Positions 30,427 through 39,760 are shown, counted from the stretch's first letter. The stretch is 64,000 nucleotides of DNA from Mesorhizobium loti (GCF_002858745.1 NZ_PJRO01000011.1:179832-243831), one strand, 5' to 3'. Numbers and translations are program-made. The notes: a model not told the origin generated them from the letters alone.

Positions 30427-31833
30427 TCAGTTGATGAAGTAGCGCTGCCATTCGAAGTCGGTGATGTGCGACGCCTGCCAGGCTTCGAAGGCGGCCTGCT
30501 CGGCACGGCGGCTTTCCGCGTAATTGTCGCGGAAGGCTTCGCCGAAAGCCTCGGCGCAGAAGTCGGAATTCGCGAAGGCCTCGATCGAGCCGTTCAGTGT
30601 CCGCGGCAGCTTGGGCTTGCCCTGCGTTGCAAGATCACCGCTCACCGGTGCTTCCAGAACCAGGTCCTTTTCGATGCCCTCGCAGCCGGCGGCCAAGATG
30701 GCGGCGACCGACAGATAAGGATTGATGTCGGCACCCGGCGCCCGGTGTTCGAAGCGGCAGGCACCGTCATTGGGCGTGGTGATGGCGCGGATCGGCGCCG
30801 TTCGGTTTTCGAAGCCCCAGGCAACGTCTTCCGGCGACCAGGCGCCACGGTCGAAACGGCGGTATGAGTTGACGGTCGGCCGGAACAGCAGATGCGTTTC
30901 CTGCATGCGGTTGAGCACACCGGCCAGGAACTTCTCGGCCACAGGCGTCAGCCTGTTGGGTCCGGCGGCGAAGGCCGGCTTGTCGTCCTTCCACAGGCTG
31001 ACATGGTGGTGCGCGCCGCACGCGCTTTCCTTGCCGGGCGGCTGGAAGCGGGTCATGAAGGTGGCAACCAGTCCGCGCTCCGCGCAGAGTTCACGCAGAT
31101 GCAGCTTGGCGCGCATGGCATCGTCTGCCGCTTGCAACGCCGTTTTCGGCGTCAGCGCATATTCATACATGCCGAAACCGTATTCGGTGACCAGCGAAGC
31201 AATGCCGATGCCGATGCTCTTCATGCGGCGGATCAATTCGGCGGCGAAGTCCTGGTATTCGCCGCTGCGCACCAGATCGTAGTTGGTCAGCGAATGGCCC
31301 CAGGGCTTCAGCTCGCGGTAGCGGCCGGCACGCATCAGGTCGTGATCGGCGTGGAAGATGCCGAACTCGTATTCGAGCGCGAAGCGCGGCTCGTAGCCGA
31401 GCGCCGCTGCCCGCTGTTCGACACGGGCGAGAACGCCGCGCGGGTCATAAGGGCAAGGTGAGCCGTCGAGCATGTAGGAGAAGGTGATCGCAGAGGCATA
31501 TTCCGGCTTCCAGCCATGCTGGACCACGGTGCCTGGGTCGATGATGCCCTTGATGTTGGGAAAGCCGTTTTCTTCATTCGCGGTCGGCGAGGCGAAGGCG
31601 ACATCGCCCATGGGTTGACCGTCGCCATGTGCCACGCAGTAGAGGATGGCGTTGATGGCCTCGCCATAGGTTGAAAGTTTCAGCGGTGTGATTTTCGAAC
31701 GGAAGGCGCCCGATGTATCGACCGTATGCACCTGGATGAATTCGACGCCATCCAAGGCCAGCTTCTCCTGCAATGCCTCCAGCTTCGGCCCGTACTCGGC
31801 GACCTTGTCCTGAAACTCCACTTTGTCCTCCAC
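30427..31833 (-). CDS. Glutamine-synthetase-family ligase (gamma-glutamyl-amine synthetase-like)
   Basis: 468 aa. The GS fold is complete: metal-binding EYEFGIF, the GAHHHVSLW strand, NSYRRF with the loop Arg, and RFEHRAPGADINPYL near the C-terminus. The Tyr adenylylation site of GlnA is not evident. Length and divergence fit PuuA-like ligases that join glutamate to an amine (putrescine or similar), or related GS-III-like enzymes. It is the last gene of an operon whose earlier genes encode a complete HAAT importer, and its upstream regulator is PuuR-like. I infer gamma-glutamylation of an imported amine as the first catabolic step. Confidence 0.82.
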   Translation of the reverse strand: MEDKVEFQDKVAEYGPKLEALQEKLALDGVEFIQVHTVDTSGAFRSKITPLKLSTYGEAINAILYCVAHGDGQPMGDVAFASPTANEENGFPNIKGIIDPGTVVQHGWKPEYASAITFSYMLDGSPCPYDPRGVLARVEQRAAALGYEPRFALEYEFGIFHADHDLMRAGRYRELKPWGHSLTNYDLVRSGEYQDFAAELIRRMKSIGIGIASLVTEYGFGMYEYALTPKTALQAADDAMRAKLHLRELCAERGLVATFMTRFQPPGKESACGAHHHVSLWKDDKPAFAAGPNRLTPVAEKFLAGVLNRMQETHLLFRPTVNSYRRFDRGAWSPEDVAWGFENRTAPIRAITTPNDGACRFEHRAPGADINPYLSVAAILAAGCEGIEKDLVLEAPVSGDLATQGKPKLPRTLNGSIEAFANSDFCAEAFGEAFRDNYAESRRAEQAAFEAWQASHITDFEWQRYFIN

Positions 31834-31855
31834 CCTGAGAAAAGATCAGCGCCGC

Positions 31856-32947
31856 CTAGCGGGCGTTGCGCCGGAAAAGCCTGGAAAGCTGCTCGTCGAG
31901 TTCGAGCCGTCCGCTGATGCCGCCTGGCCTGAAGGCCATGCAGAGCACGATGACGACACCCAACGCCACGCCGGAAAGGCCGAGCAATTGCGGCAACTGG
32001 ATGCCGGCAATCGTTACGCCGGATTCGATGCTGCGAATGAATTCGAGCCCGATCGAGAGCACGACCACGCCGGTGACGGCGCCCGTTACTGTTGCCATGC
32101 CGCCAAGGATCAGCATGGCGAGCGTGATGAAGATCTGCTGGAAGTAGAACAGCTTCGGACTGATCGTGCCGGCGAAATAGGCAAACAGCACGCCGGCCAG
32201 CCCACAGATCAAAGCGGACAAGACCCATGCCATCAGCCGCAGGCGCCTGGCGTCGATGCCGAAGGCGGCCGCGGCTTGCGGGCTCTGGGCGCTGGCACGA
32301 AGCTGCAGGCCCCAGCGGCTGTCCTTGAACAGGCGGGCGATGACGATCACGACGACCGATGCCACCAGCATCGCTGGCAGGTTGATCACCTTGGGGATGC
32401 CGAAGAAAGCCTGGTTGCCCTTGAACAGGTCCGTCCAGTTCAGGAACACCGAATGCACGATGATGAGCAGCGCCAGGCTGACAATGGTGGCGGCAACGCC
32501 TGAAAGCCGGCTGATGATCTTGCCGCTGATCGCAGCAATGATACCGACGACACAGAGCGCCAGCAGCGCGGCAAGCAGCGGATTGAATTCAACCAAAGCC
32601 AGGCCGAACGGTGCGTTGGGAATGGACAGCTTCTTCATCGCCAGCGGCGTCGACAGCACTGCCACACCATAAGCGCCGATGCCGACGAAGGCGCTGTGGC
32701 CGAGATTGGCGATGTTGCTGTTGCCCATGAACACCTGAAGACCGACGACGATGATCAGGTTGACGAACGCTGCCAGCGACAGATGCGTGTAGTAGGCCGG
32801 TGCAAAGGCGAGGATGGTAAGGCCGATCGCGACGACCGGCAGCGCGGTGATCAGCCCGCCGACCAGCGAGCGGTGAAACTGGGGGTTGCCGGCGCGCGGC
32901 GCGGTATCGGATGGACGGGCAGCCATGATCTCTGCGCTCTCGCTCAC
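31856..32947 (-). CDS. HAAT importer permease, LivM type (system 2)
   Basis: 363 aa with about 9-10 membrane segments; FMGNSNIANLGHSAFVGIGA near residue 74 is the LivM hallmark. An N-terminal hydrophilic leader of about 28 residues is longer than usual. It starts 1 base from the LivH stop and 22 bases before the GS-like gene. It is less than closely similar to the LivM at 20165, so the two systems are not recent copies. Confidence 0.87.
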   Translation of the reverse strand: MSESAEIMAARPSDTAPRAGNPQFHRSLVGGLITALPVVAIGLTILAFAPAYYTHLSLAAFVNLIIVVGLQVFMGNSNIANLGHSAFVGIGAYGVAVLSTPLAMKKLSIPNAPFGLALVEFNPLLAALLALCVVGIIAAISGKIISRLSGVAATIVSLALLIIVHSVFLNWTDLFKGNQAFFGIPKVINLPAMLVASVVVIVIARLFKDSRWGLQLRASAQSPQAAAAFGIDARRLRLMAWVLSALICGLAGVLFAYFAGTISPKLFYFQQIFITLAMLILGGMATVTGAVTGVVVLSIGLEFIRSIESGVTIAGIQLPQLLGLSGVALGVVIVLCMAFRPGGISGRLELDEQLSRLFRRNAR

Positions 32948-32948
32948 A

Positions 32949-33848
32949 TCAGATCTCCTTGTCGCCCAGCTCGATCCGCTGCCCGAGCAGGCCTTCCGGC
33001 CGGTAGACCAGGAGTGCGACGATGATCACGTAGGTGAGCGCATCCTTGAAGCCTCCATATTCCTGCGGCAGCGCCACCAGCAGGCCGACCTCGATGAAGC
33101 CGAGCAGCATGCCGCCGGCGGCCGCTCCGGCCAGCGAGCCGAAGCCGCCGATGACACAGGCCACGAAAGCTTTGAGCACGAGGCCGAAACCGAGGTCCGG
33201 CGAGACCGAGCCGCGTCGCGCCAGGATGAACACGGCAGCGATGCCGGCCAGCGCGCCCGAAATGGCAAAGGCTGTAGCGATCACCCGGTTGGCGCGGATG
33301 CCCATCAGCCGGACCGTTGCGAAGTCGCGCGAGGCGGCGCGGATGGCGAGGCCGAGCGTCGACTTGTTGAGGAACAGCACCAGTGCAAGGATGGTGAGAC
33401 CCGAGACCACCAGTTCCAGGACCTGCAGCGACGACACCGCGAATGGTCCGAAGAACCACATCTGGTTGAGGCTGTTGAGGATCGAGACCGATTGCGGTTT
33501 TGGCGAGATCAGCAGCATGAACAGGTTCTGCACCACGATCGAAACGCCGAAGGCGGTGAGCAGGCCCGTCGTCGTCGGCGCATAGCGTACCGGGCGGAAG
33601 GCGACGCGTTCGAAAGTGACGGCTGCAAGCGCTGCGGCGACCACGGCAAGCAGCACCGCGACGATCGGCGAAGTCAGGCCAAGTGCTGCTGCCAGGAACA
33701 CACTGTAGGCCGACACGCCGATAATCTCACCATGGGCGAAGTTGACCAGGCCCATGATCGAAAAGACCACGGCGAGGCCGAGCGCCACCAGCGAATATTC
33801 CGCGCCAAAAGCCAGCGCGTTGAGCAGCTGCTGCAGGGCGTAATCCAT
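32949..33848 (-). CDS. HAAT importer permease, LivH type (system 2)
   Basis: 299 aa. YALQQLLNALAFGAEYSLVA then IMGLVNFAHGEIIGVSAYSV mark LivH. The docking segment ASRDFATVRLMGIRANRVIA is near residue 195. It forms the channel with the adjacent LivM. Confidence 0.88.
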   Translation of the reverse strand: MDYALQQLLNALAFGAEYSLVALGLAVVFSIMGLVNFAHGEIIGVSAYSVFLAAALGLTSPIVAVLLAVVAAALAAVTFERVAFRPVRYAPTTTGLLTAFGVSIVVQNLFMLLISPKPQSVSILNSLNQMWFFGPFAVSSLQVLELVVSGLTILALVLFLNKSTLGLAIRAASRDFATVRLMGIRANRVIATAFAISGALAGIAAVFILARRGSVSPDLGFGLVLKAFVACVIGGFGSLAGAAAGGMLLGFIEVGLLVALPQEYGGFKDALTYVIIVALLVYRPEGLLGQRIELGDKEI

Positions 33849-33851
33849 GGC

Positions 33852-34556
33852 CTACCCGCCGAGATAGAGGTTGAGGAGGCCGTGCTCGTCGGCAAGTTTT
33901 GCCGGCGGCCCGTCATAACGCAGTGCGCCCGAACTCACGACATAGACGCGGTCGGCGAAGCGCAACGCCTGCGTGGCGTTCTGCTCGACCACCAGAAGGG
34001 TCAGCCCTTCCGTCTTCAGCTGTCCGATGAAGTCGAAGATCTGCGCAACGATGCGTGGCGCCAGCCCAAGCGATGGTTCGTCGAGCAACAGCAGTTTCGG
34101 CCGCGACATCAACGAACGCGAGATGGCAAGCATCTGTTGCTCGCCGCCCGAAAGCGTGCCGGCTGCCTGGGTGTAGCGTTCCGCCAGGACAGGAAACAGC
34201 GCCAGGAAACGATCGGTGTCCGCGCGCACGCCTTTCGGATCGCGGCGTGTCGCTGCGCCAAGCCGCAGGTTTTCGCCGACGGTCAGGTTGGCGAAGATGT
34301 GCCTGCCTTCCGGCGTCGAGGTGAGGCCACCCCGGATGCGGTCTTCGGTGCGTGTGCGCGAGATGTCCCTGCCGTCGAAGACGATCCGTCCCGCTGTCGG
34401 TGTGACCAGGCCGGTCAACGCATTGATGGTCGAGCTCTTGCCGGCACCGTTCGGGCCGAGCAGGGCGACGAGTTCACCCCGCCCGAGCTCGAGCGACAAT
34501 TCGCGCACGGCCGCGACCGCACCGTAGCGGACGGACAGGTTCTCGACCGTCAGCAC
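33852..34556 (-). CDS. HAAT importer ATPase, LivF type (system 2)
   Basis: 234 aa. Walker A GPNGAGKSS, LSGGEQQMLAISRSL and LLDEPSLGLAP are clear. It starts MLTVENLSVRYGAVAAVREL. It ends 3 bases before the LivH start. In this operon the binding-protein gene lies between the LivG and LivF genes. Confidence 0.88.
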   Translation of the reverse strand: MLTVENLSVRYGAVAAVRELSLELGRGELVALLGPNGAGKSSTINALTGLVTPTAGRIVFDGRDISRTRTEDRIRGGLTSTPEGRHIFANLTVGENLRLGAATRRDPKGVRADTDRFLALFPVLAERYTQAAGTLSGGEQQMLAISRSLMSRPKLLLLDEPSLGLAPRIVAQIFDFIGQLKTEGLTLLVVEQNATQALRFADRVYVVSSGALRYDGPPAKLADEHGLLNLYLGG

Positions 34557-34608
34557 GATGGCATCCGGATTTGCGGGGCGGCGCGCGATATCATGGCAGG
34601 GCAGTCCG

Positions 34609-35763
34609 TTACTTCAGGGCAGGAACGTAAGTCGGCGGCGTATCGGTGATCAGCACGCGCTTGCCATTGGCGAACCCCATGACCGGGACGGCCTTGACCG
34701 GATAGCCCTTCTTTTCTGCGAACGAGATCGTTGGAGCCGTGGTGCCGGGATAACCGCCGGCTGCACGGATCGCTTCGCGCAACGGCGCCGCGTCCGTCGT
34801 GCCGGCCTTCTTCGCCGCCTCATAGGTCACCTGCACCATGTCGGCGCCAAGCGCGTCGAAGATGCCGTTGACCTTGTAGCCGTCGGCCTTGCACTGGGCG
34901 AGGAAGTGGTCGATCGGTCCGTCGATGCCGGTGGCGCCGTGGGTGGTGAACATCACCTTCTCGAGCGCCGCCACATCACCGACGGTTCCCTCCAGCGACT
35001 TGTCGTCGAAGGCATCACAACCGGCGACCCAGCCATCATAGCCGTTGGCGCGCAGCTGGCGGACGAGAATACCGACGTCTGGCAGCACGCCGCAGATATG
35101 GATCGCGTCCGGCTTCTGCGGCAGCGCCTTGATCGAGGCGATCTGCGGCGACCAGTCGGTTGTGCCCCAGGAATAGTTGAGCTTGGAGACCACCTTGCCG
35201 CCGAGATGTTCGAACACCTCGCCGAACCATTCCGGCAATTTTTCCGAATAGGAACCGGCGTCGGGTGAAACCAGCAACGCCACCGTCCGCGCGCCCTTGC
35301 CGTACAATGCATTGGCGGTCGCAGCCGCATTGATCGGATCAGGCACGGCGCCGGCTATGAAATTGTCGAGCCCGGCCTGCTGCATCTCGAGCTGTGTGTT
35401 GGGCGCAGAGAAGACAGTCGCGCCATAGGGCTCGGCGATCTGGGCGGTTGGGATCAAGGCATCCGGGAATGGAACGCCGGTGATCACCTGCGCGCCGGCG
35501 TCGAGGAACTTCTGGCCGAGCGAGACGGAGAGCTGCGGATCGGAGCGGTTGTCCTCGATCATCAGTTGGATCTTCGGGTCGTTCGCGCCCGCTGCCTTGT
35601 TCAGCTTGTCTGCCATGCAGCGCGCGCCTTCCGCTTCGCTGTAGGGCGCATAGGTGCCGGTCATGGCGACGGCCAGGCCGATCTTGAGCTCGGTCGCTCC
35701 CGCGTGCGCTGCCTGCAGCAGCCCAGCCGTCAGGACGGCGGCTCCCAAAGTCAGTTTATCCAT
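34609..35763 (-). CDS. HAAT importer substrate-binding protein (system 2)
   Basis: 384 aa. Signal peptide MDKLTLGAAVLTAGLLQAAH with cleavage near AGA; the mature type I binding fold begins ELKIGLAVAMTGTYAPYSEA. The ligand is unknown; the GS-like ligase and PuuR-like regulator in the cluster point to an amine or amino-acid derivative rather than leucine itself. It lies between the LivG and LivF genes. Confidence 0.86.
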   Translation of the reverse strand: MDKLTLGAAVLTAGLLQAAHAGATELKIGLAVAMTGTYAPYSEAEGARCMADKLNKAAGANDPKIQLMIEDNRSDPQLSVSLGQKFLDAGAQVITGVPFPDALIPTAQIAEPYGATVFSAPNTQLEMQQAGLDNFIAGAVPDPINAAATANALYGKGARTVALLVSPDAGSYSEKLPEWFGEVFEHLGGKVVSKLNYSWGTTDWSPQIASIKALPQKPDAIHICGVLPDVGILVRQLRANGYDGWVAGCDAFDDKSLEGTVGDVAALEKVMFTTHGATGIDGPIDHFLAQCKADGYKVNGIFDALGADMVQVTYEAAKKAGTTDAAPLREAIRAAGGYPGTTAPTISFAEKKGYPVKAVPVMGFANGKRVLITDTPPTYVPALK

Positions 35764-35805
35764 TTCGAACCCTCCCGTGTTCTTGTTGTGTGGACACCGC
35801 GGCCG

Positions 35806-36531
35806 TCACGACGGCTGCGCCTGGCCGACATAGACCTCGATGACGTGCGGATCGCGCCAGACCTCCGCCGTATCGCCCGAGGCGATGACCTGACCCTGGT
35901 CCATGACGCAGAGCCGGTCGCAAAGCCGGTTGATGAAGCGCAGGTCGTGGTCGATGACGATGATGGCGCAGCCGAAGTCGCGGCGGATGGCTTCGATCGC
36001 TTGGGCCAGCGTCTCGGATTCGCTTTCATTGAGGCCAGCCGCCGGCTCATCGAGCAGAAGCAGCGAGGGTCCGAGCGCCAGCGCGCGCGCGATTTCCAGC
36101 CGTCTCTGGCTGCCGTAGGAAAGCGTTCCGGCCGGCACGTCGGCCGCCGCTTCGAGTTCGTACTGTTCGAGCAGCCTGTCGATATCGATGCGGCCGGCGG
36201 CGTCGGGGCGCACGTCACGGCAGGTGATGTGCGCGACCTCGACATTCTGGCGGACGGTCAGTTCCTTGAACAGGCGGATATTCTGGAAGGTACGGCCAAT
36301 GCCGGCGCGGGCGCATTCTTCGGGGCCACGTCCCGTCAGATCGCGATCCGCCAGCCGCACACTACCGGCATCCGGCTTCAACACGCCGGAAATTGCATTG
36401 ACGAGGGTGGACTTGCCGGCGCCGTTGGGGCCGATCAGGCCGAGGATTTCGCCTGTGGCGCAAGACAGCGAGGCCTGGCGCAACGCCTGCACTCCGCCGA
36501 ATGTCTTGCTGACTGCCTCCACCGACAACAT
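35806..36531 (-). CDS. HAAT importer ATPase, LivG type (system 2)
   Basis: 241 aa. Walker A GPNGAGKST, GIGRTFQNIRLFKELTVRQN and LSYGSQRRLEIARALALGP are the LivG forms. It is the first gene of the six-gene importer/ligase operon. A perfect 8-3-8 palindrome (36623-36641) lies about 92 bases upstream of its start. Confidence 0.88.
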   Translation of the reverse strand: MLSVEAVSKTFGGVQALRQASLSCATGEILGLIGPNGAGKSTLVNAISGVLKPDAGSVRLADRDLTGRGPEECARAGIGRTFQNIRLFKELTVRQNVEVAHITCRDVRPDAAGRIDIDRLLEQYELEAAADVPAGTLSYGSQRRLEIARALALGPSLLLLDEPAAGLNESESETLAQAIEAIRRDFGCAIIVIDHDLRFINRLCDRLCVMDQGQVIASGDTAEVWRDPHVIEVYVGQAQPS

Positions 36532-36622
36532 CGGTTTCGCCTCCCGTTCCGGCCGCGGGTTGTTTGCTCCCTTCGGCTGGTCTTCAGGATGCTAGACCCG
36601 CAGCTTTTCCATAACAAGCATT

Positions 36623-36641
36623 TTTTTCCATTTTGGAAAAA
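36623..36641. promoter_or_regulatory. Operator candidate TTTTTCCA-TTT-TGGAAAAA
   Basis: Perfect 8-base arms around TTT, upstream of the importer/ligase operon and just downstream of the XRE-cupin gene. A near-identical site (39761-39777) precedes the aldehyde dehydrogenase and SDR genes. The shared site suggests common control, most simply by the XRE-cupin protein. Confidence 0.68.
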
Positions 36642-36677
36642 GTAATTGCTTTGCCGGGGTGTGCACCCGGCTGTTGC

Positions 36678-37292
36678 TCAGCCGGCCATGGCATTCGGAA
36701 CGCTGTCGCGCGGAACGGTATTCGACATCAGCATGATTGCCGGCTCGTCGCCCAGAGACACATAGGCATGCTGCATCTCGCCGTCGAACAGGATGCTGTC
36801 GCCCGGCTGCAGGATCACCGGATCATAGTGGATAGTGTGCAACTCGAGGCTGCCGCTCTGGACATGGATGAATTCCTCACCCGAATGGCTGCGCCAGCCG
36901 CCATTTTCCTCGAACGACTTCGCATGCAGCGTGACGCGCCAGAAGATGTTGGTTTTGTCGCGAAAATCGCTGCACAGCACCTCGAAGACCATGGCGTTGC
37001 CTTCGTGCAGCACGCCGCTTCCCGCCCGGGTGATCGAGCGTCTCGCCTGCATGCCCGGTTTCGGGCTGAACAGGAAGGATGCCACCGGCACGTGCAGCAC
37101 GCCTGCGATGGTGAGTGCCACGTCGACGGTCAGCCTGGCCTTGCCGTTCTCGAGCTTGGACAGCTGCGAAACCGAAAGGCCGGAACGCTCGCTGAGCTCG
37201 CGCAGTGTGATGTTCTGCTGCTTGCGCGCATCCCGGATCTTGGATCCCACATTGCCCTGCATCGTCCGCGCCCTTGGCTGGTGTGTTTCCAT
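36678..37292 (-). CDS. XRE-cupin transcriptional regulator, PuuR-like
   Basis: 204 aa from ATG 37292. An ATG at 37262 (MQGNVGSKIRDARKQQ) has a better-placed AAGGG and may be the true start. The helix-turn-helix (LRELSERSGLSVSQLSKLEN) occupies residues about 15-70, and a cupin-2 domain (SHSGEEFIHVQSGSLELHTI, then ILQPGDSILFDGEMQHAY) the C-terminal half. This is the architecture of PuuR, the putrescine-utilisation repressor. Its neighbours, a GS-like ligase, an aldehyde dehydrogenase and an importer, mirror the puu setting. It should bind the amine or acid substrate in the cupin and release the operators. A 26-base inverted repeat lies immediately upstream. Confidence 0.86.
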   Translation of the reverse strand: METHQPRARTMQGNVGSKIRDARKQQNITLRELSERSGLSVSQLSKLENGKARLTVDVALTIAGVLHVPVASFLFSPKPGMQARRSITRAGSGVLHEGNAMVFEVLCSDFRDKTNIFWRVTLHAKSFEENGGWRSHSGEEFIHVQSGSLELHTIHYDPVILQPGDSILFDGEMQHAYVSLGDEPAIMLMSNTVPRDSVPNAMAG

Positions 37293-37294
37293 TC

Positions 37295-37380
37295 AGGCGA
37301 TTTCGAAGAATTGTTGCATCTATCGTCCGTTCAGCGCGGTTTTGGTCCAAAAGCGATGCAACAATTCTCCGAAATCGCCT
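37295..37380. repeat. Inverted repeat with 26-bp arms upstream of the XRE-cupin gene
   Basis: Arms at 37295-37320 and 37355-37380 match at 25 of 26 positions around a 34-base loop. The left arm begins two bases before the regulator's start codon. It could be a pair of operator sites for autoregulation, a leader hairpin, or a small mobile-element footprint. The T-run and target duplication expected of a terminator or transposon are not seen. Confidence 0.7.
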
Positions 37381-37424
37381 CCGACAAGCTGTAGCGAGGC
37401 CGCCTGCGGGCGTCTAGCGCTTGA

Positions 37425-37517
37425 AGCAATTCCAGCAAAAGTGCGCAGCGGTTTTGCGTCCGGAATTGCGTAAACAAAAGAGCTAGAGCGTTTCCGCGAG
37501 AAGCGGAAACGCTCTAG
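37425..37517. repeat. TAGAGC two-hairpin repeat, copy 5
   Basis: About 93 bases. The right hairpin is perfect: 15-base arms (37483-37497 and 37503-37517) with a 5-base loop. The TAG stop codon of the N-formylglutamate amidohydrolase gene lies at its outer end, so the hairpin follows that stop directly and may terminate its transcript. Confidence 0.82.
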
Positions 37518-38323
37518 ACGGCTACCGCGCGCTCCGGCCATAGGGTTTTCGCCATCTCCGAAAGGCTATCCTCAAGTACTCGGCTTACATGCTCGAAATG
37601 GTCGGGCTCCGTGAGCAGGTCGTTGCGGACCTCGAGATAGACAGAAGGCAGGTCCTGCTGCAGGCCGTGCCGGTTGAGTGTGTAGCCGATGGCCTGGCGC
37701 CAGTCATAGGGTGCGTTGTCGCCGACAATCAGTCCGGCTGCATGGCCTCTGCTTTGTACCGTCTGCAGGATAGCGGAGACGAAAGGCGAAGGTTCACGCC
37801 AGAGGACGCCGATATCGACGTTGCGTCGCACGCCACCCATCACAGGCGTGAAGGAGTGGATCGAGACAAGGGCTTTTCGTCCCCGCGCGCCATCCGCAAT
37901 TGCGTGTTCCAAGGGTTCCCAGCCGACCTGTCGGCGCAGCTTGCGATCATTCTCGCTGACGTCGAGGTTCCCTGGCACCGGGATACCGCCGAGGTCAGGA
38001 CGCATGTGGTCCCATTCCTCGACGGGACGATTGTAGTCGAGGAAAAGCCGCGAATAATGCGCGACAACCGCAGGTGCCTGAAGGCGTTGCGACAACCTTC
38101 TCGTCAGCGCATCGATGCCGAGATCGACAGCGAAATGCGTTGCAAGATAGGGCGCTGCAAGGCCGAGGTTACGCCACGGCGCAGGCACCTGATTGCCGGC
38201 ATGCTCGGCAATCAGCAGATAGGGGCTCATCGCTTCAGGCAGCAGGCATTCGACGGCGTCAGCCGCAAGCGCCGCTGCCTTGGCGGGGTCCAGGTGGATC
38301 TCAGGCGATCTTGGAGCGGACAT
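37514..38323 (-). CDS. N-formylglutamate amidohydrolase (HutG-like)
   Basis: 269 aa. ISEHAGN-type metal region (LLIAEHAGNQVPAPW), DLGIDALTRRLSQ and HYSRLFLDYNRP are the family's conserved blocks. The known reaction is hydrolysis of N-formyl-L-glutamate to glutamate and formate, the last step of one histidine pathway, but no hut genes are nearby. Here the gene overlaps the aldehyde dehydrogenase by 23 bases, so it may deformylate or deacylate an intermediate of the clustered pathway. The stop codon is supplied by a repeat element. Confidence 0.84.
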   Translation of the reverse strand: MSAPRSPEIHLDPAKAAALAADAVECLLPEAMSPYLLIAEHAGNQVPAPWRNLGLAAPYLATHFAVDLGIDALTRRLSQRLQAPAVVAHYSRLFLDYNRPVEEWDHMRPDLGGIPVPGNLDVSENDRKLRRQVGWEPLEHAIADGARGRKALVSIHSFTPVMGGVRRNVDIGVLWREPSPFVSAILQTVQSRGHAAGLIVGDNAPYDWRQAIGYTLNRHGLQQDLPSVYLEVRNDLLTEPDHFEHVSRVLEDSLSEMAKTLWPERAVAV

Positions 38324-39710
38324 GATAGGACTTCGCCGCTGTCGATTCGATCAGGCCCGAGCGGCCATTGGTACGGCCCATGCCTGAATTCTTGATGCCA
38401 CCCCAGGGCAGATAGAGATCAGCGTGGTCGCAGCGGTTGAGGTAGACCGTGCCGGCTTCGACCTTGTCGAGTAGCGCCGTGCCGTGGTCGATGTCTTGCG
38501 TCCAGATGCTGGCGCTGAGACCGTAGTCGCTGTCGTTCATCAGGGTGATGGCCTGTTCGTCGCTGGCGACTGCCTGGACGCAGGCGATCGGCCCGAACAG
38601 CTCATCGCGCATGATCGGCATGGCGTGATCGACGCCGACGAGCACATCGGGCGCAACATAGGCGACGCCAAGCGCTGTGGCCTTTTTTGCGGCGGTGTCG
38701 GGCATCAATCGCCTGGCGCCGGCGCGAACGGCCTGTTCCGTCAGGCCGCGGATCGTTTCGGCCGCCGTCGCGCGCACCACCGGGCCGACCATCGGTTTTT
38801 CTTCGATCGGATGGCCGATCGTCCATTTCGCCGTTTCGGCCACCAGCGCTTCGACGAAACGGTCGTGGATAGAGCGGTCCACATAGATGCGTTCGACCGA
38901 GCAGCAGGATTGGCCGGCATTGGAGTAGGTGCCCTCGGCGATCTGCGCCACGGTGGCGTCGAGATCGGCGTCGGGGCGCACATAGGTCGGATCCTTGCCA
39001 CCGAGTTCGAGATGCACCTGTGTGAAGGTGCCGGCAGCGGCTGCGTGTACACGCCGGCCGCCATTGACGGAGCCGATGAAATTGACGGCGTTGAAGGCGC
39101 CCGAAGCGATCAGTTTTTCAGCATCGGCATGGTCGAGATGCAGGCTCTGGAAGACGCCTTCGGGACCGCCGGCAGCACGGAAGGCCTCTTCCGCCACCTC
39201 TGCGATCAGCGGTGTCTGAGGCGAGTGCTTGAAGATCACCACATTGCCGGCCGCCAGCGGCGCCGTTACCAGATAGCCGAGCATCGCCGTCGGATAGTTC
39301 CAGGCACAGATCGAAAGATGCAGCCCGCCGGGTGTCGGGCGCACATAACGGCGGATGTTCTCGTCGGAAGGATAAGGCAGGTCGGCCAGCGTCTCTTCGG
39401 CGGCTTCGGCCAGCAGCTGACCGACCAGCGCCAGGCGCGGCGTCTCGTCGGCCTGCCACAGTGGGCGGCCGATCTGCCATGCAACCATCTCGGCGAGCTG
39501 ACCCGCGCGCGCCTTCATCTCCTCGCCGAATTTCAGCAGGATCGCCAGCCGCTCGGCAAGTGGTGTTGCCTGCCAGGGGGTCAGCGCGGCACGGGCCCTG
39601 GCCATCGCTGCGTCGATGGTAGCGCCGTCGGCATAGTCGCGATGCGCATAGACGGAGCCGTCGATGGGAGAGGTGACAGGAAAAGACCGGATGTCGGTGT
39701 GCAGGTTCAT
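38301..39710 (-). CDS. NAD(P)-dependent aldehyde dehydrogenase
   Basis: 469 aa. LELGGKDPTYV carries the catalytic Glu and SNAGQSCCSVERIYV the catalytic Cys (the first or second of the Cys pair). SICAWNYPTAMLGYLV is the nucleotide-binding loop, in the position of the usual PWNYP. Closest in style to the succinate-semialdehyde and aminobutyraldehyde dehydrogenases. It overlaps the downstream amidohydrolase gene and is divergent from the SDR gene; a copy of the TTTTCCA palindrome lies between. Likely role: oxidation of the aldehyde formed from the imported amine. Confidence 0.88.
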   Translation of the reverse strand: MNLHTDIRSFPVTSPIDGSVYAHRDYADGATIDAAMARARAALTPWQATPLAERLAILLKFGEEMKARAGQLAEMVAWQIGRPLWQADETPRLALVGQLLAEAAEETLADLPYPSDENIRRYVRPTPGGLHLSICAWNYPTAMLGYLVTAPLAAGNVVIFKHSPQTPLIAEVAEEAFRAAGGPEGVFQSLHLDHADAEKLIASGAFNAVNFIGSVNGGRRVHAAAAGTFTQVHLELGGKDPTYVRPDADLDATVAQIAEGTYSNAGQSCCSVERIYVDRSIHDRFVEALVAETAKWTIGHPIEEKPMVGPVVRATAAETIRGLTEQAVRAGARRLMPDTAAKKATALGVAYVAPDVLVGVDHAMPIMRDELFGPIACVQAVASDEQAITLMNDSDYGLSASIWTQDIDHGTALLDKVEAGTVYLNRCDHADLYLPWGGIKNSGMGRTNGRSGLIESTAAKSYHVRSKIA

Positions 39711-39760
39711 GGTGTGATGTCCGCCGGCTGGGAGGGGTTATTCCCGGTACGATATCCAGA

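Noticed and set aside
32886..34649. 587-codon plus-strand frame across the livH/livF region.
   Set aside because: Shadow of minus-strand importer genes with complete LivH and LivF motifs.
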